This document shows, piece by piece, positions 9,198 through 18,318 of a stretch of 64,000 nt of DNA (position 1 is its first letter; each line of letters starts with the position of its first letter). Position numbers and translations under genes: made by a program. The DNA lies in NCBI GenBank assembly GCA_027494115.1, contig JAOSJL010000001.1, positions 372,001 to 436,000 of the forward strand, read 5' to 3'. This DNA is from Acidimicrobiia bacterium. GTDB lineage: Bacteria > Actinomycetota > Acidimicrobiia > IMCC26256 > JAOSJL01. Below the pieces are notes generated by a model, which saw only the letters and a list, made by a program, of their open reading frames with translations, made no database searches and was not told the DNA's origin.

Positions 9198-10298
9198 GTG
9201 CTCACGGTCGCCCTCGACGGCACACCGCTGCTCGGTGTACGCACGGGTGTCGCGCGCCTCGTCGACGGCCTGATTCGAGCACTGTCGGCGCACGGCGGAC
9301 TCGACCTCACGGCCTACGCAATCACGCTGCGGGGACGCCACCACCTCGACGACGCGCTTCCCGCAGGAGTGCGCGCGGGTACCGCACCGATTCCGGCGCG
9401 CGCGGCTCATACGTTGTGGCGCCATGTCAGCCACCCCCGCATCGAGCGTTGGACGGGGCCCGTCGACGTCGTGCACGCCACGAACATCGTGGCGCCACCG
9501 GTTCGTCAACCGACGGTCGTCACCGTGCACGACCTCACCGCACTGCGATTCCCCGAGATGTGCACACCGGACACTCTGCGCTACCCCGACGCCATCCGCC
9601 GTGCCCTCGACGATGGAGCCCGCGTCCACACGACGACGTCGTTCGTGGCCCACGAGGTGTCCGACGAGTTCGGTGTTCCGCTCGACGAGATCGTACGCAT
9701 TCCTCCCGGCGTGGACGCTCCGACAGCGGGTGATCCCACAGCCGGACACGCTCTGGCCCGCACCACCCGATACCTCCTCGCTCTCGGCACGGTGGAGCCG
9801 CGCAAGAACCTGCCGGTGCTCGTCCAAGCCTTCGATGAGCTCGCAGGAGGCGACTCCGACGTGCAACTCGTCATCGCGGGCCCCGACGGTTGGGGTGTCG
9901 AGGCGTTGGATCAGGCCATCGCGGGAGCCCGCGCCCGCGCCCGAATCAGCCGCCTCGGGTGGGTCAGCAGTTCCCAGAGGGCCGACCTGCTGGCCGGGGC
10001 GACTGCGTTCGTGTACCCCTCGCTCTACGAGGGGTTCGGCTTCCCGCCGCTCGAGGCGATGCAGCACGGAATCCCCGTGGTGGCGGGCGACGCCGGTGCC
10101 CTTCCCGAGGTCCTGGGCGACGCCGCCGTCGTCACGGATCCGCAGGACGTGGCCGGTCTTGCGCGAGCGCTCCACGAAACGATCGAGGACACCGCACTGC
10201 GCGAACGTCTCGTGGCCGCGGGACACGAGCGGGTCGCCCGCTACACCTGGGACGCGGCCGCCGTGGCGTTCGCGCAGCTCTACGAGGAGATGGCGTGA
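9198..10298 (+). CDS. GT4-family glycosyltransferase
   Basis: 366 residues. GTG 9198 is chosen because the product then begins VLTVALDGTPLLGVRTGVAR, the usual GT4 N-terminus; the frame is open further upstream but that part is not protein-like. The donor-site region shows LGTVEPRKNLPVLVQAF, then YPSLYEGFGFPPLEAMQHG and PVVAGDAGALPEVLGDAA, typical of GT4 enzymes using nucleotide sugars. It is followed by two more GT4 genes and an epimerase with 4-base overlaps or short gaps, so a single glycan assembly operon is likely. Sugar and acceptor unknown. Confidence 0.88.
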   Translation: MLTVALDGTPLLGVRTGVARLVDGLIRALSAHGGLDLTAYAITLRGRHHLDDALPAGVRAGTAPIPARAAHTLWRHVSHPRIERWTGPVDVVHATNIVAPPVRQPTVVTVHDLTALRFPEMCTPDTLRYPDAIRRALDDGARVHTTTSFVAHEVSDEFGVPLDEIVRIPPGVDAPTAGDPTAGHALARTTRYLLALGTVEPRKNLPVLVQAFDELAGGDSDVQLVIAGPDGWGVEALDQAIAGARARARISRLGWVSSSQRADLLAGATAFVYPSLYEGFGFPPLEAMQHGIPVVAGDAGALPEVLGDAAVVTDPQDVAGLARALHETIEDTALRERLVAAGHERVARYTWDAAAVAFAQLYEEMA

Positions 10299-11354
10299 GG
10301 ATCGGGCTGCACGCCGGGCAACTGGCTCAACCGGTACCCGGAGGGATCGGCCGGTACATCGAGGCCCTGCTCGACGCCCTTCCCGAAGCCGGGGTCGACG
10401 TCGTCCCGTTCGGGGCGGGCAGACCCGCACAGGTTCCGGAGCGGTTCGTCGATCTTGGATCTCCGCGGGGTCGCTGGCGCTACGAGGCGTGGCACCGGTT
10501 CCGGAGGCCGCAGGTCCGCCTGCCCGGCGCCCCGGTCGACCTGATCCACGCTCCCAGTCTGGCGGTCCCCCCCGCTGATCCCCTGGTGGTGACCGTTCAC
10601 GATCTGGCGTTCCGCGCCCAACCCGATTCGTTCACCCGGCGCGGTCGGGCCTTCCACGAGCGGGGCCTGACCCTCGCCCGAAAGCACGCTGCCGCGGTTC
10701 TCACGCCGTCGGAATTCACGCGCGACGGCCTGCTCGAGGCCAGTTTCGAGGCGCACAGGATCCACGTCGCCCTCACGGCGCGGACACGGCGGTGGTCCGC
10801 CGCACCGGAATCGACGGGATCGACGGGATCGACGGGCCGTTCGTGCTGGCGGTGGGGACCATCGAACCGCGCAAGGGATTCGACGTCGCCGCCGCGGCCG
10901 TCGGTTCACTTCCGGGAGCCGACGCCCCGACACTCGTGATCGCCGGACCGCCCGGCTGGGGACGCGTCGAGGGACTCGACCGCTCGAGGGTGCGTCGGCT
11001 CGGTGCTGTCACGCGTGACGCTCTCGACGCCCTGTACCGCCACGCACTCCTGACGGTCGTACCGAGCACGTACGAAGGTTTCGGTTTCCCGGCCCTCGAG
11101 GCCATGGCGCGCGGATGTCCGGTCGTGGCGTCGAACACGACGAGTCTCCCGGAGGTTGTCGGTGACGCGGGATCCTTCTCGAGCCCGGCGACGTCCAGGC
11201 GTGGCGCGACACCATCGCCGAACTGCTGAATGACCCTGATCGTCGCCGCGAGCTCGCCACCGCCGGACTCGAGCAGGCCTCGAAGTTCACGTGGGAGCGC
11301 TCGGCAGCGATACACGTGGATGCCTATCGGGCTGCGCTCGCGGAGCACTCGTAG
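10295..11354 (+). CDS. GT4-family glycosyltransferase (frame broken twice)
   Basis: GTG 10295 overlaps the previous stop (GTGA). The N-terminal part reads MRIGLHAGQLAQPVPGGIGR and VVTVHDLAFRAQPDSF. One C is missing at 10770-10772 (repair gives HVAPHGADTAVV), after which come LAVGTIEPRKGFDVAAAA and VPSTYEGFGFPALEAMARG. A second missing base near 11170 hides the C-terminus (LLEPGDVQAWRDTIAELL onwards to TAG 11352-11354). Repaired length is 353 residues. A 9-base tandem repeat at about 10807-10839 encodes an ID-G-ID-G-ID-G run just before the donor domain. Confidence 0.82.
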
Positions 11355-11357
11355 ACT
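11352..11357 (+). promoter_or_regulatory. -10 hexamer TAGACT for a leaderless start
   Basis: TAGACT sits six bases before the GTG at 11364. Its first three bases are the stop codon of the upstream gene. The same spacing recurs at many starts in this window, so the mRNA probably begins at or next to the start codon. Confidence 0.4.
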
Positions 11358-11363
11358 CGCCGG

Positions 11364-12498
11364 GTGCGCGTCCTTCTCGATGTCTCCGCGGTCCCGGAAC
11401 GGCCTGTCGGCGCCGGCGTCTACACGATGAATCTGGCCCGTCATCTCAGCGAGCGGGATGACGTCGACCTCGAGCTCCTCGCTCGTTCTGCAGACGGACC
11501 CCGATGGACGCGCACTGCTCCGGCCGCTGCTGTACACGCGCTCCTGCCGAACCTCCGTGCACTTCGACTCGCGGCGGAGCAGGTCGTCCGTCCATCCGGT
11601 GAAGCCCGGATCGACGTGTGGCACGGCCCCCACTACACGATGCCGTGGTACCGATCGGCGCCGCCTGGAGTGGTCACCGTGCACGATCTGACGTTCTTTG
11701 ACCATCCGGAATGGCACGAGCGCACCAAAGTGCTGTTCTTCCGCCGCGCGATCCGTCGATCAGCCGACCGGGCGCGGGTTCTCGTGACGCCGTCCGCAGT
11801 CACGAGCCGTCGCCTGCACGAGATCGTCGGGGACGTCGCGGATGTCACCACCATCCCCCACGGGGTCGACCACCATCGGTTCCGGCCTGACGACGACGAA
11901 CCGGCCGACCTGGCGGTGTTGCGAGGCATCGGCGTACAACCGCCGTACATCGCCTTCGCCGGAACACTCGAGCCGCGTAAGGACCTCCCCTGTCTCGTCG
12001 ACGCCTTCGCGCGCGTCGCAGCGCAGCGACCCCACCTGCGATTGGTCCTCGCCGGTGGTGACGGCTGGGGCAGCAAGGCCGTGCAGACGGCGGTCGAGAA
12101 CAGCGGCGTGACGACCCGGATCCTGCGACCGGGTTACGTCGATGACGGGGTGTTACCTGCTCTGTACCGCCGCGCGGCTGCGGTCGCCTATCCGTCGCTC
12201 GAAGAGGGTTTCGGTCTCCCCCGTTCTGGAGTCTCTCGCCTGTGCGGCGCCGACCGTCACCACACGGGGCACGGCCATGGCCGAGGTCGCCGGCGACGCC
12301 GCGTTGCTCGTGGACACTCACAACCCCCGCGGAATCGCTGAAGCCCTCACTGCCTGCCTGGATGACTCCTCACGAGCGGCGGAGCTTCGGGCGCGCGGAC
12401 CACGGGTTTCAGCGAACTACACATGGGAAGCGAGCGCAGCGGCGCACGTCGAAGCGTACCGGCATGCGGTAGGCAGCACGGAGGTCTCCGCGGCGTGA
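11364..12498 (+). CDS. GT4-family glycosyltransferase (frame broken once)
   Basis: Starts MRVLLDVSAVPERPVGAGVY at GTG 11364. Shows VVTVHDLTFFDHPEWHER, FAGTLEPRKDLPCLVDAF and AYPSLEEGFGLP. An extra C in the five-C run at 12217-12221 throws the frame; removing it restores GLPVLESLACAAPTVTTRG and the normal C-terminus to the stop at 12496-12498. Repaired length 377 residues, usual for the family. Third consecutive GT4 gene, overlapping the epimerase by 4 bases. Confidence 0.85.
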
Positions 12499-13415
12499 GG
12501 ACACTGATCACGGGATCGGGAGGTTTCGTCGGTCGACATCTGATCGAGCACCTCCGCACCGAAGGCGACGATGTCGTCGGCGTCGACGTGAGTTCGGGCG
12601 TGGACGTCACCGATCCGGACGCGGTGCGCCGTGCCGTGGGTGACGCCCGGCCCGACGTCATCTACCACCTCGCAGCGCTGAGCCACATCGGCGAGTCCTT
12701 CGCCGATCCTGCCGAGGTCCTGCGGGTCAACGCCGGCGGCACACTCACGGTCCTGCGTGCAGCCGTCGACCTCGGCGTGGAGCGCGTGCTGGTCGTCGCC
12801 AGCGCCGACGCGTACGGGGTGCATGACGGTCCGATCGACGAGGACGTGCCGTTACGCCCGGTCACGCCGTACGGGGCGAGCAAGGCGGCGGCCGATCTGC
12901 TCGCGCTCCAGACCTGGCTGGGCGACGGACTCGCCACGATCCGTGTCCGCGCGTTCAACCACACCGGTCCGGGGCAGCCCGATCGCTTCGTCGTTCCCGC
13001 GCTGGCGCGCAGAATCGCGAAGGCAGAGTCCGACGGTTCCACGGAACTGCGCGTCGGGAATCTCGACGCGGAGCGCGATTTCCTCGATGTTCGCGACGTC
13101 GTCGCCGCCTACCGGTTGTTGGCGGTCCACGGCGACTCCGGAGCTGCCTACAACGTGTGCTCCGGCGTCGCGAGGACGGTTCGCTCGATTGCCGAGCGTC
13201 TCGTGGCGATGTCGAACGGCGACCCTGAGCTCGTGATCGATCCCGACCTCGTGCGCCCGGTCGAGGTCCCCCGTATGGTGGGCAATCCGGGCCGGTTGGC
13301 CGCCACCACGAGCTTCGCCCCGCGGTTCTCTTTCGACGACACTCTTCGAGCGGTCCTCGACGAAGCGCGCGCTGCCGCGGGCGGCACCCCTCCCGAAGGG
13401 GTAGTGCGTCCCTGA
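12495..13415 (+). CDS. NAD-dependent nucleotide-sugar epimerase/dehydratase (SDR)
   Basis: 306 residues from GTG 12495, overlapping the GT4 stop (GTGA). N-terminal Rossmann motif LITGSGGFVGRHLIEHL, then YHLAALSHIGESFADP, a catalytic YGASKAAAD (YxxxK) and FNHTGPGQPDRFVVP. It most resembles GDP-mannose 4,6-dehydratase or GDP-4-keto-6-deoxymannose reductase-type SDRs. The central Ser/Thr motif reads VVASADAYG, an acceptable variant. Supplies a modified nucleotide sugar to the preceding glycosyltransferases (inferred). The 3' end forms one arm of a long inverted repeat. Confidence 0.82.
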   Translation: MRTLITGSGGFVGRHLIEHLRTEGDDVVGVDVSSGVDVTDPDAVRRAVGDARPDVIYHLAALSHIGESFADPAEVLRVNAGGTLTVLRAAVDLGVERVLVVASADAYGVHDGPIDEDVPLRPVTPYGASKAAADLLALQTWLGDGLATIRVRAFNHTGPGQPDRFVVPALARRIAKAESDGSTELRVGNLDAERDFLDVRDVVAAYRLLAVHGDSGAAYNVCSGVARTVRSIAERLVAMSNGDPELVIDPDLVRPVEVPRMVGNPGRLAATTSFAPRFSFDDTLRAVLDEARAAAGGTPPEGVVRP

Positions 13416-13450
13416 GGTCCGCATAGCGGACCTCAGGGACGCACTACCCC
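13398..13450. terminator. Perfect 25-bp inverted repeat with ATA loop between convergent genes
   Basis: Bases 13398-13422 and 13426-13450 are exact reverse complements around the loop ATA. The left arm contains the last codons and stop of the epimerase gene. It lies between that gene and the convergent nucleotidyltransferase gene, so a two-way terminator is the simple reading. The stem is unusually long and perfect for a terminator. Confidence 0.6.
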
Positions 13451-13463
13451 CAGATGACCGGAG

Positions 13464-14527
13464 TCAGCTGACCGAGATCTCGGAGTGGTCGCCGATCAGA
13501 AGGCGGTAGCCACCCGGCATCGACTCCGACCTGCCCACACGAGCGTCGCGTCCGATCAGGCTGTCCCGGATCGGGCCGACGTCACGGATCTCGACACGGT
13601 CGAGGACGACCGATTGCTCGATGGCCGCGCGCTCCAGCACACAGTGGGCGGCGATCGACGAGAACGGACCGACGTACGAGTCGACGATGGCGTCCCGGTC
13701 CCGATCACGGCGGGGCCTCGCACCTCGCTTCCGACGACCTCGGCCCCGGATTCGATCACGACCCGCCCGCTCACCCGCGAGGCGGCGTCCACCGAGCCGT
13801 CCGTGCGGGCGACGAGCGACTCCAGGACGATGCGATTCGCCTCGAGGAGGTCCTGGAGCTTCCCGGTGTCGATCCACGGGGTCTCGAGGGTGTGCGGCAG
13901 GACGAGTCGGCCCGACTCGATCAGCCACTGGATCGCATCGGTGATCTCGAGCTCGCCGCGAACGGAGGGTTCGATCGCCCGTACGGCCTCGTGGATGTGG
14001 TGGTCGAACAGGTAGAGACCGACGAGTGCGAGCTGGCTCGGAGGATCCTCGGGCTTCTCGACGAGCCGCACGAGATGTCCATCGGTGTCGAGCTCCGCCA
14101 CACCGAAGTGCTGTGGCTCGTCGACCTTGGTGAGCAGGACCAGGGCGTTCGGCGTGAGCTCTTGGAACTCCTCGACGAAGGGCGTGATTCCTCCCACGAT
14201 GAGGTTGTCACCCAGGTACATCACGAAGGGCTCGTCGCCCAGGAAATCGCGGGCGATGAACACGGCGTGCGCCAGACCCAGCGGCTCGTCCTGGGGGATG
14301 TAGGTGACGTGGAGGCCGAACGCCTCGCCGGTGCCGACGGCCTCACGGATCGCCTCGTGGGTAGACCCCACCACGATCCCGACCTCTTCGATGCCCGCGG
14401 CGGCGATGGACTCGAGCCCGTAGAACAGGATCGGCTTGTTGGCCAGCGGAACGAGCTGTTTGGCGTTCGTGTGCGTGATCGGACGCAGGCGCGTTCCGGC
14501 ACCACCGGAGAGCACGAGAGCTTTCAC
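13464..14527 (-). CDS. Sugar-1-phosphate nucleotidyltransferase, long RmlA/StrD type (frame broken once)
   Basis: Starts MKALVLSGGAGTRLRPITHT, the nucleotidyltransferase signature, at GTG 14527, eight bases after TAGCGT. Later motifs are YLGDNLIVGGITPFV, VEKPEDPPS and TPWIDTGKLQDLLEAN. A missing G at 13694-13696 interrupts the C-terminal left-handed beta-helix; repair gives GTGDAIVDSYVGPFSSIA to the stop, 354 residues. Family members make dTDP- or other NDP-glucose from glucose-1-phosphate. The product probably feeds the neighbouring glycosyltransferases (inferred). Confidence 0.85.
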
Positions 14528-14562
14528 GACCGGGCACGCTACCCGAGAGACGCGGGAACGTG

Positions 14563-15348
14563 TCAGACGCGGTCGAGCCAGCCCAGGAGCACGGCCACGG
14601 CCCGGGGATCGTGACGCAACTGGTGCCCGGCCTCGTACACGACATGCAGCTCCGCACGTTCGCCACCGGCTTCGGCGAGTGCGCGCGCGTCGTCCATGGG
14701 AACGACATCGTCCTCGGAACCCTGCAGGACCAACAGAGGTCGGGAGCCGAGCGACCGGGCGGCGGCGATCGGATCGAGTGAACGGGCGTCACGGGTCCAG
14801 GCGGCGTTGTCGCTGGGAAACGCGTCGGAGTGCACCGCGCCGACCTTGCGGGCGTGTGCGAGAAAGGCATCGGGGTCGCGCGACCAGAGTCCTTCGGTTG
14901 GACTCCCGAGGGTCGCGACGCCGCCGATCCGGGTGTCGTCGGCCGCGCAGACCAGAGCCACCGAACCCCCCAGGCTCGAGCCCACACACACCGGCGAGTC
15001 GACACCTGCTCTCTCACACAGAATCCCGACGGCAGCCCGGAGATCAGACCGCCATCCGGCGAACGAGAACTCACCTTCGGATGTTCCCGTGCCGCGGAAG
15101 TTGAAGGTCAACACCACCGATCCCGTGTGCTCCGCGATGCGGTCGGCGAACTCCGGGTAGGTGGCGGCCGACACCGTTGCTCCCCCCGGCCCCGCCGGAA
15201 AGCCATGACACAGCAGGACCGCACTCCGGTGATTCCCGCCGGGCGGCGCGGCGACATGCGCAGCGAGCCGGACGACGTCGTCGGGCGACGCATCGTCCCC
15301 ACTGAAGACGGCTGCTTCCCCGCGGGGTGCTTCGATCCACTCGTCCAT
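14563..15348 (-). CDS. Alpha/beta hydrolase
   Basis: 261 residues. Visible features: VLLCHGFPAGPGGATVS near the oxyanion site, FNFRGTGTSEGEF, the nucleophile elbow VCVGSSLGGSVAL (Ser), GSEDDVVP with the likely acid, and AGHQLRHDPRAV with the His. This is the fold of serine-dependent esterases/hydrolases of the dienelactone or BAAT-like groups. No substrate can be named. Starts 24 bases from the divergent DUF1802 gene. Confidence 0.8.
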   Translation of the reverse strand: MDEWIEAPRGEAAVFSGDDASPDDVVRLAAHVAAPPGGNHRSAVLLCHGFPAGPGGATVSAATYPEFADRIAEHTGSVVLTFNFRGTGTSEGEFSFAGWRSDLRAAVGILCERAGVDSPVCVGSSLGGSVALVCAADDTRIGGVATLGSPTEGLWSRDPDAFLAHARKVGAVHSDAFPSDNAAWTRDARSLDPIAAARSLGSRPLLVLQGSEDDVVPMDDARALAEAGGERAELHVVYEAGHQLRHDPRAVAVLLGWLDRV

Positions 15349-15372
15349 GCGCTACTTACTACCCTGAACCGG

Positions 15373-16005
15373 GTGACCACCACCGGCACTCCACCAGGAT
15401 CAGGCGCCGACGTCGACATCGGTACACCCGCCTACAAGGAGTGGGCCGTGATCGTGTCGGCACTCCTTTCGGGTGAACAGATCGTCGACATCAGAAAAGG
15501 TGGGCTGCGCGAAGAGGGGCGTCACTTCGATCTGCGCTCCCCCACCTTCTGGTTGTATCCCACGAGCGAGCACCAGCGTCCCGAGCTCCTGAAGACGGCC
15601 TACCGGCACCGGATCGAGCTGTCGCCGGGATCTCCCGTCGGCGAGCCGGTGACGGTTCCCGGATGGGCCGAGGTCGTGGCCACGGCGACAGTCACCGATC
15701 CCGAGGAACTCGACGCACTGAACAGCAAGCTCATCTGGACCCCGGACTACGCCGAGAGCCGACTCCGATGGAAGAGCCGCGATCCGCTGTGGGTCCTTGC
15801 CCTACGTGTCCACCGCCTCGAGACACCCGTCGTGCTTCCGTGGTCCGACGACTACGGCGGCTGCACGTCGTGGGTGGACCTGCGCGGCCTTCCCGCCGAC
15901 CCGGCGTCGCTGCCCTCCACTCCGGCGCTGTCCGACGAGGCGTTCGAGGCCCGCCTGTCGGGCGCCCGTGAAGCACTACCGGCGCTGGAACCCGCCGCGG
16001 AGTGA
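15373..16005 (+). CDS. DUF1802-family protein
   Basis: 210 residues from GTG 15373, seven bases after TACCCT, a likely leaderless start. The frame is open upstream, but that part overlaps the divergent hydrolase. Features seen: IRKGGLREEGRHFDLRSP, FWLYPTSEHQRPELLK and VLALRVHRLETPVVLPW, which resemble DUF1802 proteins. No catalytic site is evident and function is unknown. Confidence 0.7.
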   Translation: MTTTGTPPGSGADVDIGTPAYKEWAVIVSALLSGEQIVDIRKGGLREEGRHFDLRSPTFWLYPTSEHQRPELLKTAYRHRIELSPGSPVGEPVTVPGWAEVVATATVTDPEELDALNSKLIWTPDYAESRLRWKSRDPLWVLALRVHRLETPVVLPWSDDYGGCTSWVDLRGLPADPASLPSTPALSDEAFEARLSGAREALPALEPAAE

Positions 16006-16038
16006 CTCCGGACGGTGCCGCTCTCGCCGCCCGGGCGA

Positions 16039-16260
16039 TCAGGCCGATTCCGACCGAGCCGCGTCGAGGGCAGCGTCGTCCGCCCGGTAGCCGCGGTTGG
16101 ACGCCTCCACCAGAGTGTCGGGCCCGAAGGTGGCGAACGCCTCCGAGGCGACGAGTTCGTCGATCACGTCGCCCTCCGGTGGGTTGTCGAGGTCGTAGAC
16201 GACCTGGATGCGCTTGTCACCGAGGTAGCGCTGATGCTCGAAACGTTGCGGTCTGCCCAC
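16039..16260 (-). CDS. Small conserved-looking hypothetical protein (73 aa)
   Basis: The start is taken as GTG 16260 because a perfect AGGAGG (16266-16271) lies five bases upstream; a longer frame starting further up would place that site inside the gene. The product is acidic and soluble (YLGDKRIQVVYDLDNPPEGD...), with no recognised motif. It is not known to me. Confidence 0.6.
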   Translation of the reverse strand: MGRPQRFEHQRYLGDKRIQVVYDLDNPPEGDVIDELVASEAFATFGPDTLVEASNRGYRADDAALDAARSESA

Positions 16261-16310
16261 GGAATCCTCCTGTCGCGCGATCACGATACAGCGGCTCCCC
16301 CTGAATGACC

Positions 16311-16336
16311 GAGGGGGGAGCCGAAGCTCCCCCCTC
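16311..16336 (-). terminator. GC-rich hairpin with UUCG-type loop
   Basis: Arms GAGGGGGGAGC (16311-16321) and GCTCCCCCCTC (16326-16336) pair perfectly. On the minus strand the loop reads TTCG closed by a C-G pair, the extra-stable tetraloop. It would end a minus-strand transcript coming from 16336-16579, a 240-base stretch where I see no convincing gene: only a 14-codon frame (ATG near 16494, after GGGAGGTGG) that ends in TAG. Confidence 0.6.
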
Positions 16337-16579
16337 TGCCCACTGCTTGACTGGTTGAACGCTTCCCGGTGTTGGTGCAGGCGGGACCGTGTCCTGCCCG
16401 GGAGGCGCCGGTGCGGCGGTAGGACTCCGCCAACGGGTCCAGCTCCACGACCTAGCGGCCGCGCACCTCCAGGGTCCCTTCAGATCTGTCATGCATCGTC
16501 TGGACCACCTCCCTTCTCTGGTGGCCCGTTTCTACCATGGGCCGCAAGCACCCCCGCGAGATTTCTCAGGTGTGTCTTC

Positions 16580-17035
16580 TCAAACGCCCGACGTGGGCGG
16601 CGGAGGATCCTGTGCGGCCCGGGGTCCGACCGCGCCGATGGCCCTCAGATAGCCGAGCTGGGTGTCGACCACGGCGTGCACCTGCTCGGGCAGGTACTCC
16701 TCGCCCGTGGCGCGGCACCGGTCGAGGATGTAGTCGACGGTTTCGGCACCCCCCACGACCACGGATCCGGGAGGTGTGCCCGAGGAGCCGTTCCCGGAGA
16801 CCCCGCGCTTGCGGAAGTACTCGAGTTGGAAGTCGAGGATCCGTCGCACGTCACCCGGCGTGAGGGTGGCGGCCACGTCGTCGGGCACGTGGGCCACCAC
16901 CCACGTGTAGGCCTCTTCCAGGTCGAACACCGGGGGCGGGGGAACGGCTGCGAGCCGACTGCTCTCGCGCACCACGAACACGGCTGCGATCAGCAGCACC
17001 ATCCCCACGATGAGCGTCCCGACGATGATCGCCAC
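16580..17035 (-). CDS. Hypothetical membrane-anchored protein (151 aa)
   Basis: One N-terminal membrane helix (IIVGTLIVGMVLLIAAVFVV) is followed by a soluble domain with DLEEAYTWVVAHVPDDVAAT and a proline-rich tail. A Gly/Ser/Pro linker splits two short helical parts. No family recognised; actinobacterial-type lineage protein by appearance. Downstream, on the same strand, lies a short stretch ended by a strong hairpin. Confidence 0.65.
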   Translation of the reverse strand: MAIIVGTLIVGMVLLIAAVFVVRESSRLAAVPPPPVFDLEEAYTWVVAHVPDDVAATLTPGDVRRILDFQLEYFRKRGVSGNGSSGTPPGSVVVGGAETVDYILDRCRATGEEYLPEQVHAVVDTQLGYLRAIGAVGPRAAQDPPPPTSGV

Positions 17036-17083
17036 AGTGTGGAATCTACCGGCGGACCCGAGCCGACGAGACCTCCGGGCCGC

Positions 17084-18214
17084 TCAGATCCCGATGCGTT
17101 GGGCGAGCAGCTCGCGATGGTAGGTGGCGTCACCGAGCAGGATCTCCGACGACTTCGCACGCTTGAAGTAGAGGTGCGCGTCGTGTTCCCAGGTGAAGCC
17201 GATCCCTCCGTGGATCTGGATGTTCTCGGCCGCGGCGTGGAAGTAGGCGTCGGAGCAGTACGCCTTGGCCAGACTCGCCACGACGGGGAGCTCGTCGTTG
17301 TCTTCGGCCGCCGCCCAGGACGCGTAGTAGGCCGCCGACTTGCCCGACTCGACCTCCAGGAGCATGTCGGCGCACTTGTGCTTGATCGCCTGAAACGAGC
17401 CGATCGGGCGGCCGAACTGCACGCGGTCCTTGGCGTACTGCACGGCCATGTCGAGAACGAACTGCGCGCCACCGATCATCTCGTTGGAGATCGCCACCGC
17501 AGCCTGGTCGAGGGTCTTCGACAGAGCGTCCCAGCCCGCACCTTCGCTACCCAGGAGCTGCGCCGACACTCCCGAGAACTCGAGCTTCGCCTGCTTGCGG
17601 GTCTGGTCCATCGTGGTGAGCGCCTCACGGGTGAGACCCTCCGCGTCGCCATGAACGGCGAAGAGCGAGACCCCGTCGGCGCCCTCACTCCCGGGGGTGC
17701 GCGCCGCGACGACGATCAAGGTGGCGACGTTCCCGTCGAGCACGAAGTGCTTCGTTCCCGACAGCGAGTACGAATCACCGTCGGCCGTCGCCTCCATCTC
17801 GATCCCGGACGCGTCCCATTTCCCGTTGGGCTCGGTGAACGCGAGCGTGGCGATCGTCTCGCCCGACGCGATGCCGGGAAGTAGTTCACCCTGTTGGGCG
17901 TCGGTGCCGACGTTCATGATCGCGTCGGCGGCGAGCACGACGGTCGAGAAGTAGGGAGCGCACAGAAGCACGCGGCCCATCTCCTCGAGCACGATACCGA
18001 GCTCGATGAACGAGTAGCCCTGACCGCCGTAAGCCTCGGGGATGTGCAGGCTCTGGAGCCCGAGCTGCTGCGCCATCTGCGTCCAGAGATCCGGGTCGTA
18101 GCCGTCGTCGGTCTCCATGAGGCGGCGAACCTCCGCGGAGGGCGACTTGTCCTCGAGGAAGCGCCGGACGGTCTGGCGTAGCTCTTCCTGCTCGTCGGAA
18201 AAGGCGAAGTTCAC
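17084..18214 (-). CDS. Acyl-CoA dehydrogenase
   Basis: 376 residues from GTG 18214 after an AGGGAG site. FAD-dependent acyl-CoA dehydrogenase fold: LGLQSLHIPEAYGGQGYSFI, ATLAFTEPNGKWDASG, FVLDGNVATLIVVAARTPG, FGRPIGSFQAIKHKCADM and QIHGGIGFTWEHDAHLYFKR. It lies 3' of a second, different acyl-CoA dehydrogenase with only about 100 bases between. Such pairs in actinobacteria can form mixed alpha2beta2 enzymes acting on steroid side chains or other bulky acyl-CoAs (known for mycobacterial FadE pairs); that this pair does so is a guess. Confidence 0.88.
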   Translation of the reverse strand: MNFAFSDEQEELRQTVRRFLEDKSPSAEVRRLMETDDGYDPDLWTQMAQQLGLQSLHIPEAYGGQGYSFIELGIVLEEMGRVLLCAPYFSTVVLAADAIMNVGTDAQQGELLPGIASGETIATLAFTEPNGKWDASGIEMEATADGDSYSLSGTKHFVLDGNVATLIVVAARTPGSEGADGVSLFAVHGDAEGLTREALTTMDQTRKQAKLEFSGVSAQLLGSEGAGWDALSKTLDQAAVAISNEMIGGAQFVLDMAVQYAKDRVQFGRPIGSFQAIKHKCADMLLEVESGKSAAYYASWAAAEDNDELPVVASLAKAYCSDAYFHAAAENIQIHGGIGFTWEHDAHLYFKRAKSSEILLGDATYHRELLAQRIGI

Positions 18215-18224
18215 GTGTGTCTCC

Positions 18225-18307
18225 CTGTTGCTGACTGCACTGTTGGCGATTCTGTTGGCGATTCTGTTGCTGACTGCTACCCGGTCTGTTGCTGACTTCT
18301 ACCCGGT
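18225..18307. repeat. Nested short tandem repeats between two acyl-CoA dehydrogenase genes
   Basis: Two exact copies of CTGTTGGCGATT (18240-18251, 18252-18263) are followed by two near-exact 22-base units, CTGTTGCTGACTGCTACCCG... (18264-18285) and its copy with one change (18286-18307). A further CTGTTGCTGACTGC precedes them. All share the CTGTTG start. Spacer expansion by slippage is the likely origin. Confidence 0.75.
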
Positions 18308-18318
18308 ACTCGGCTCGA

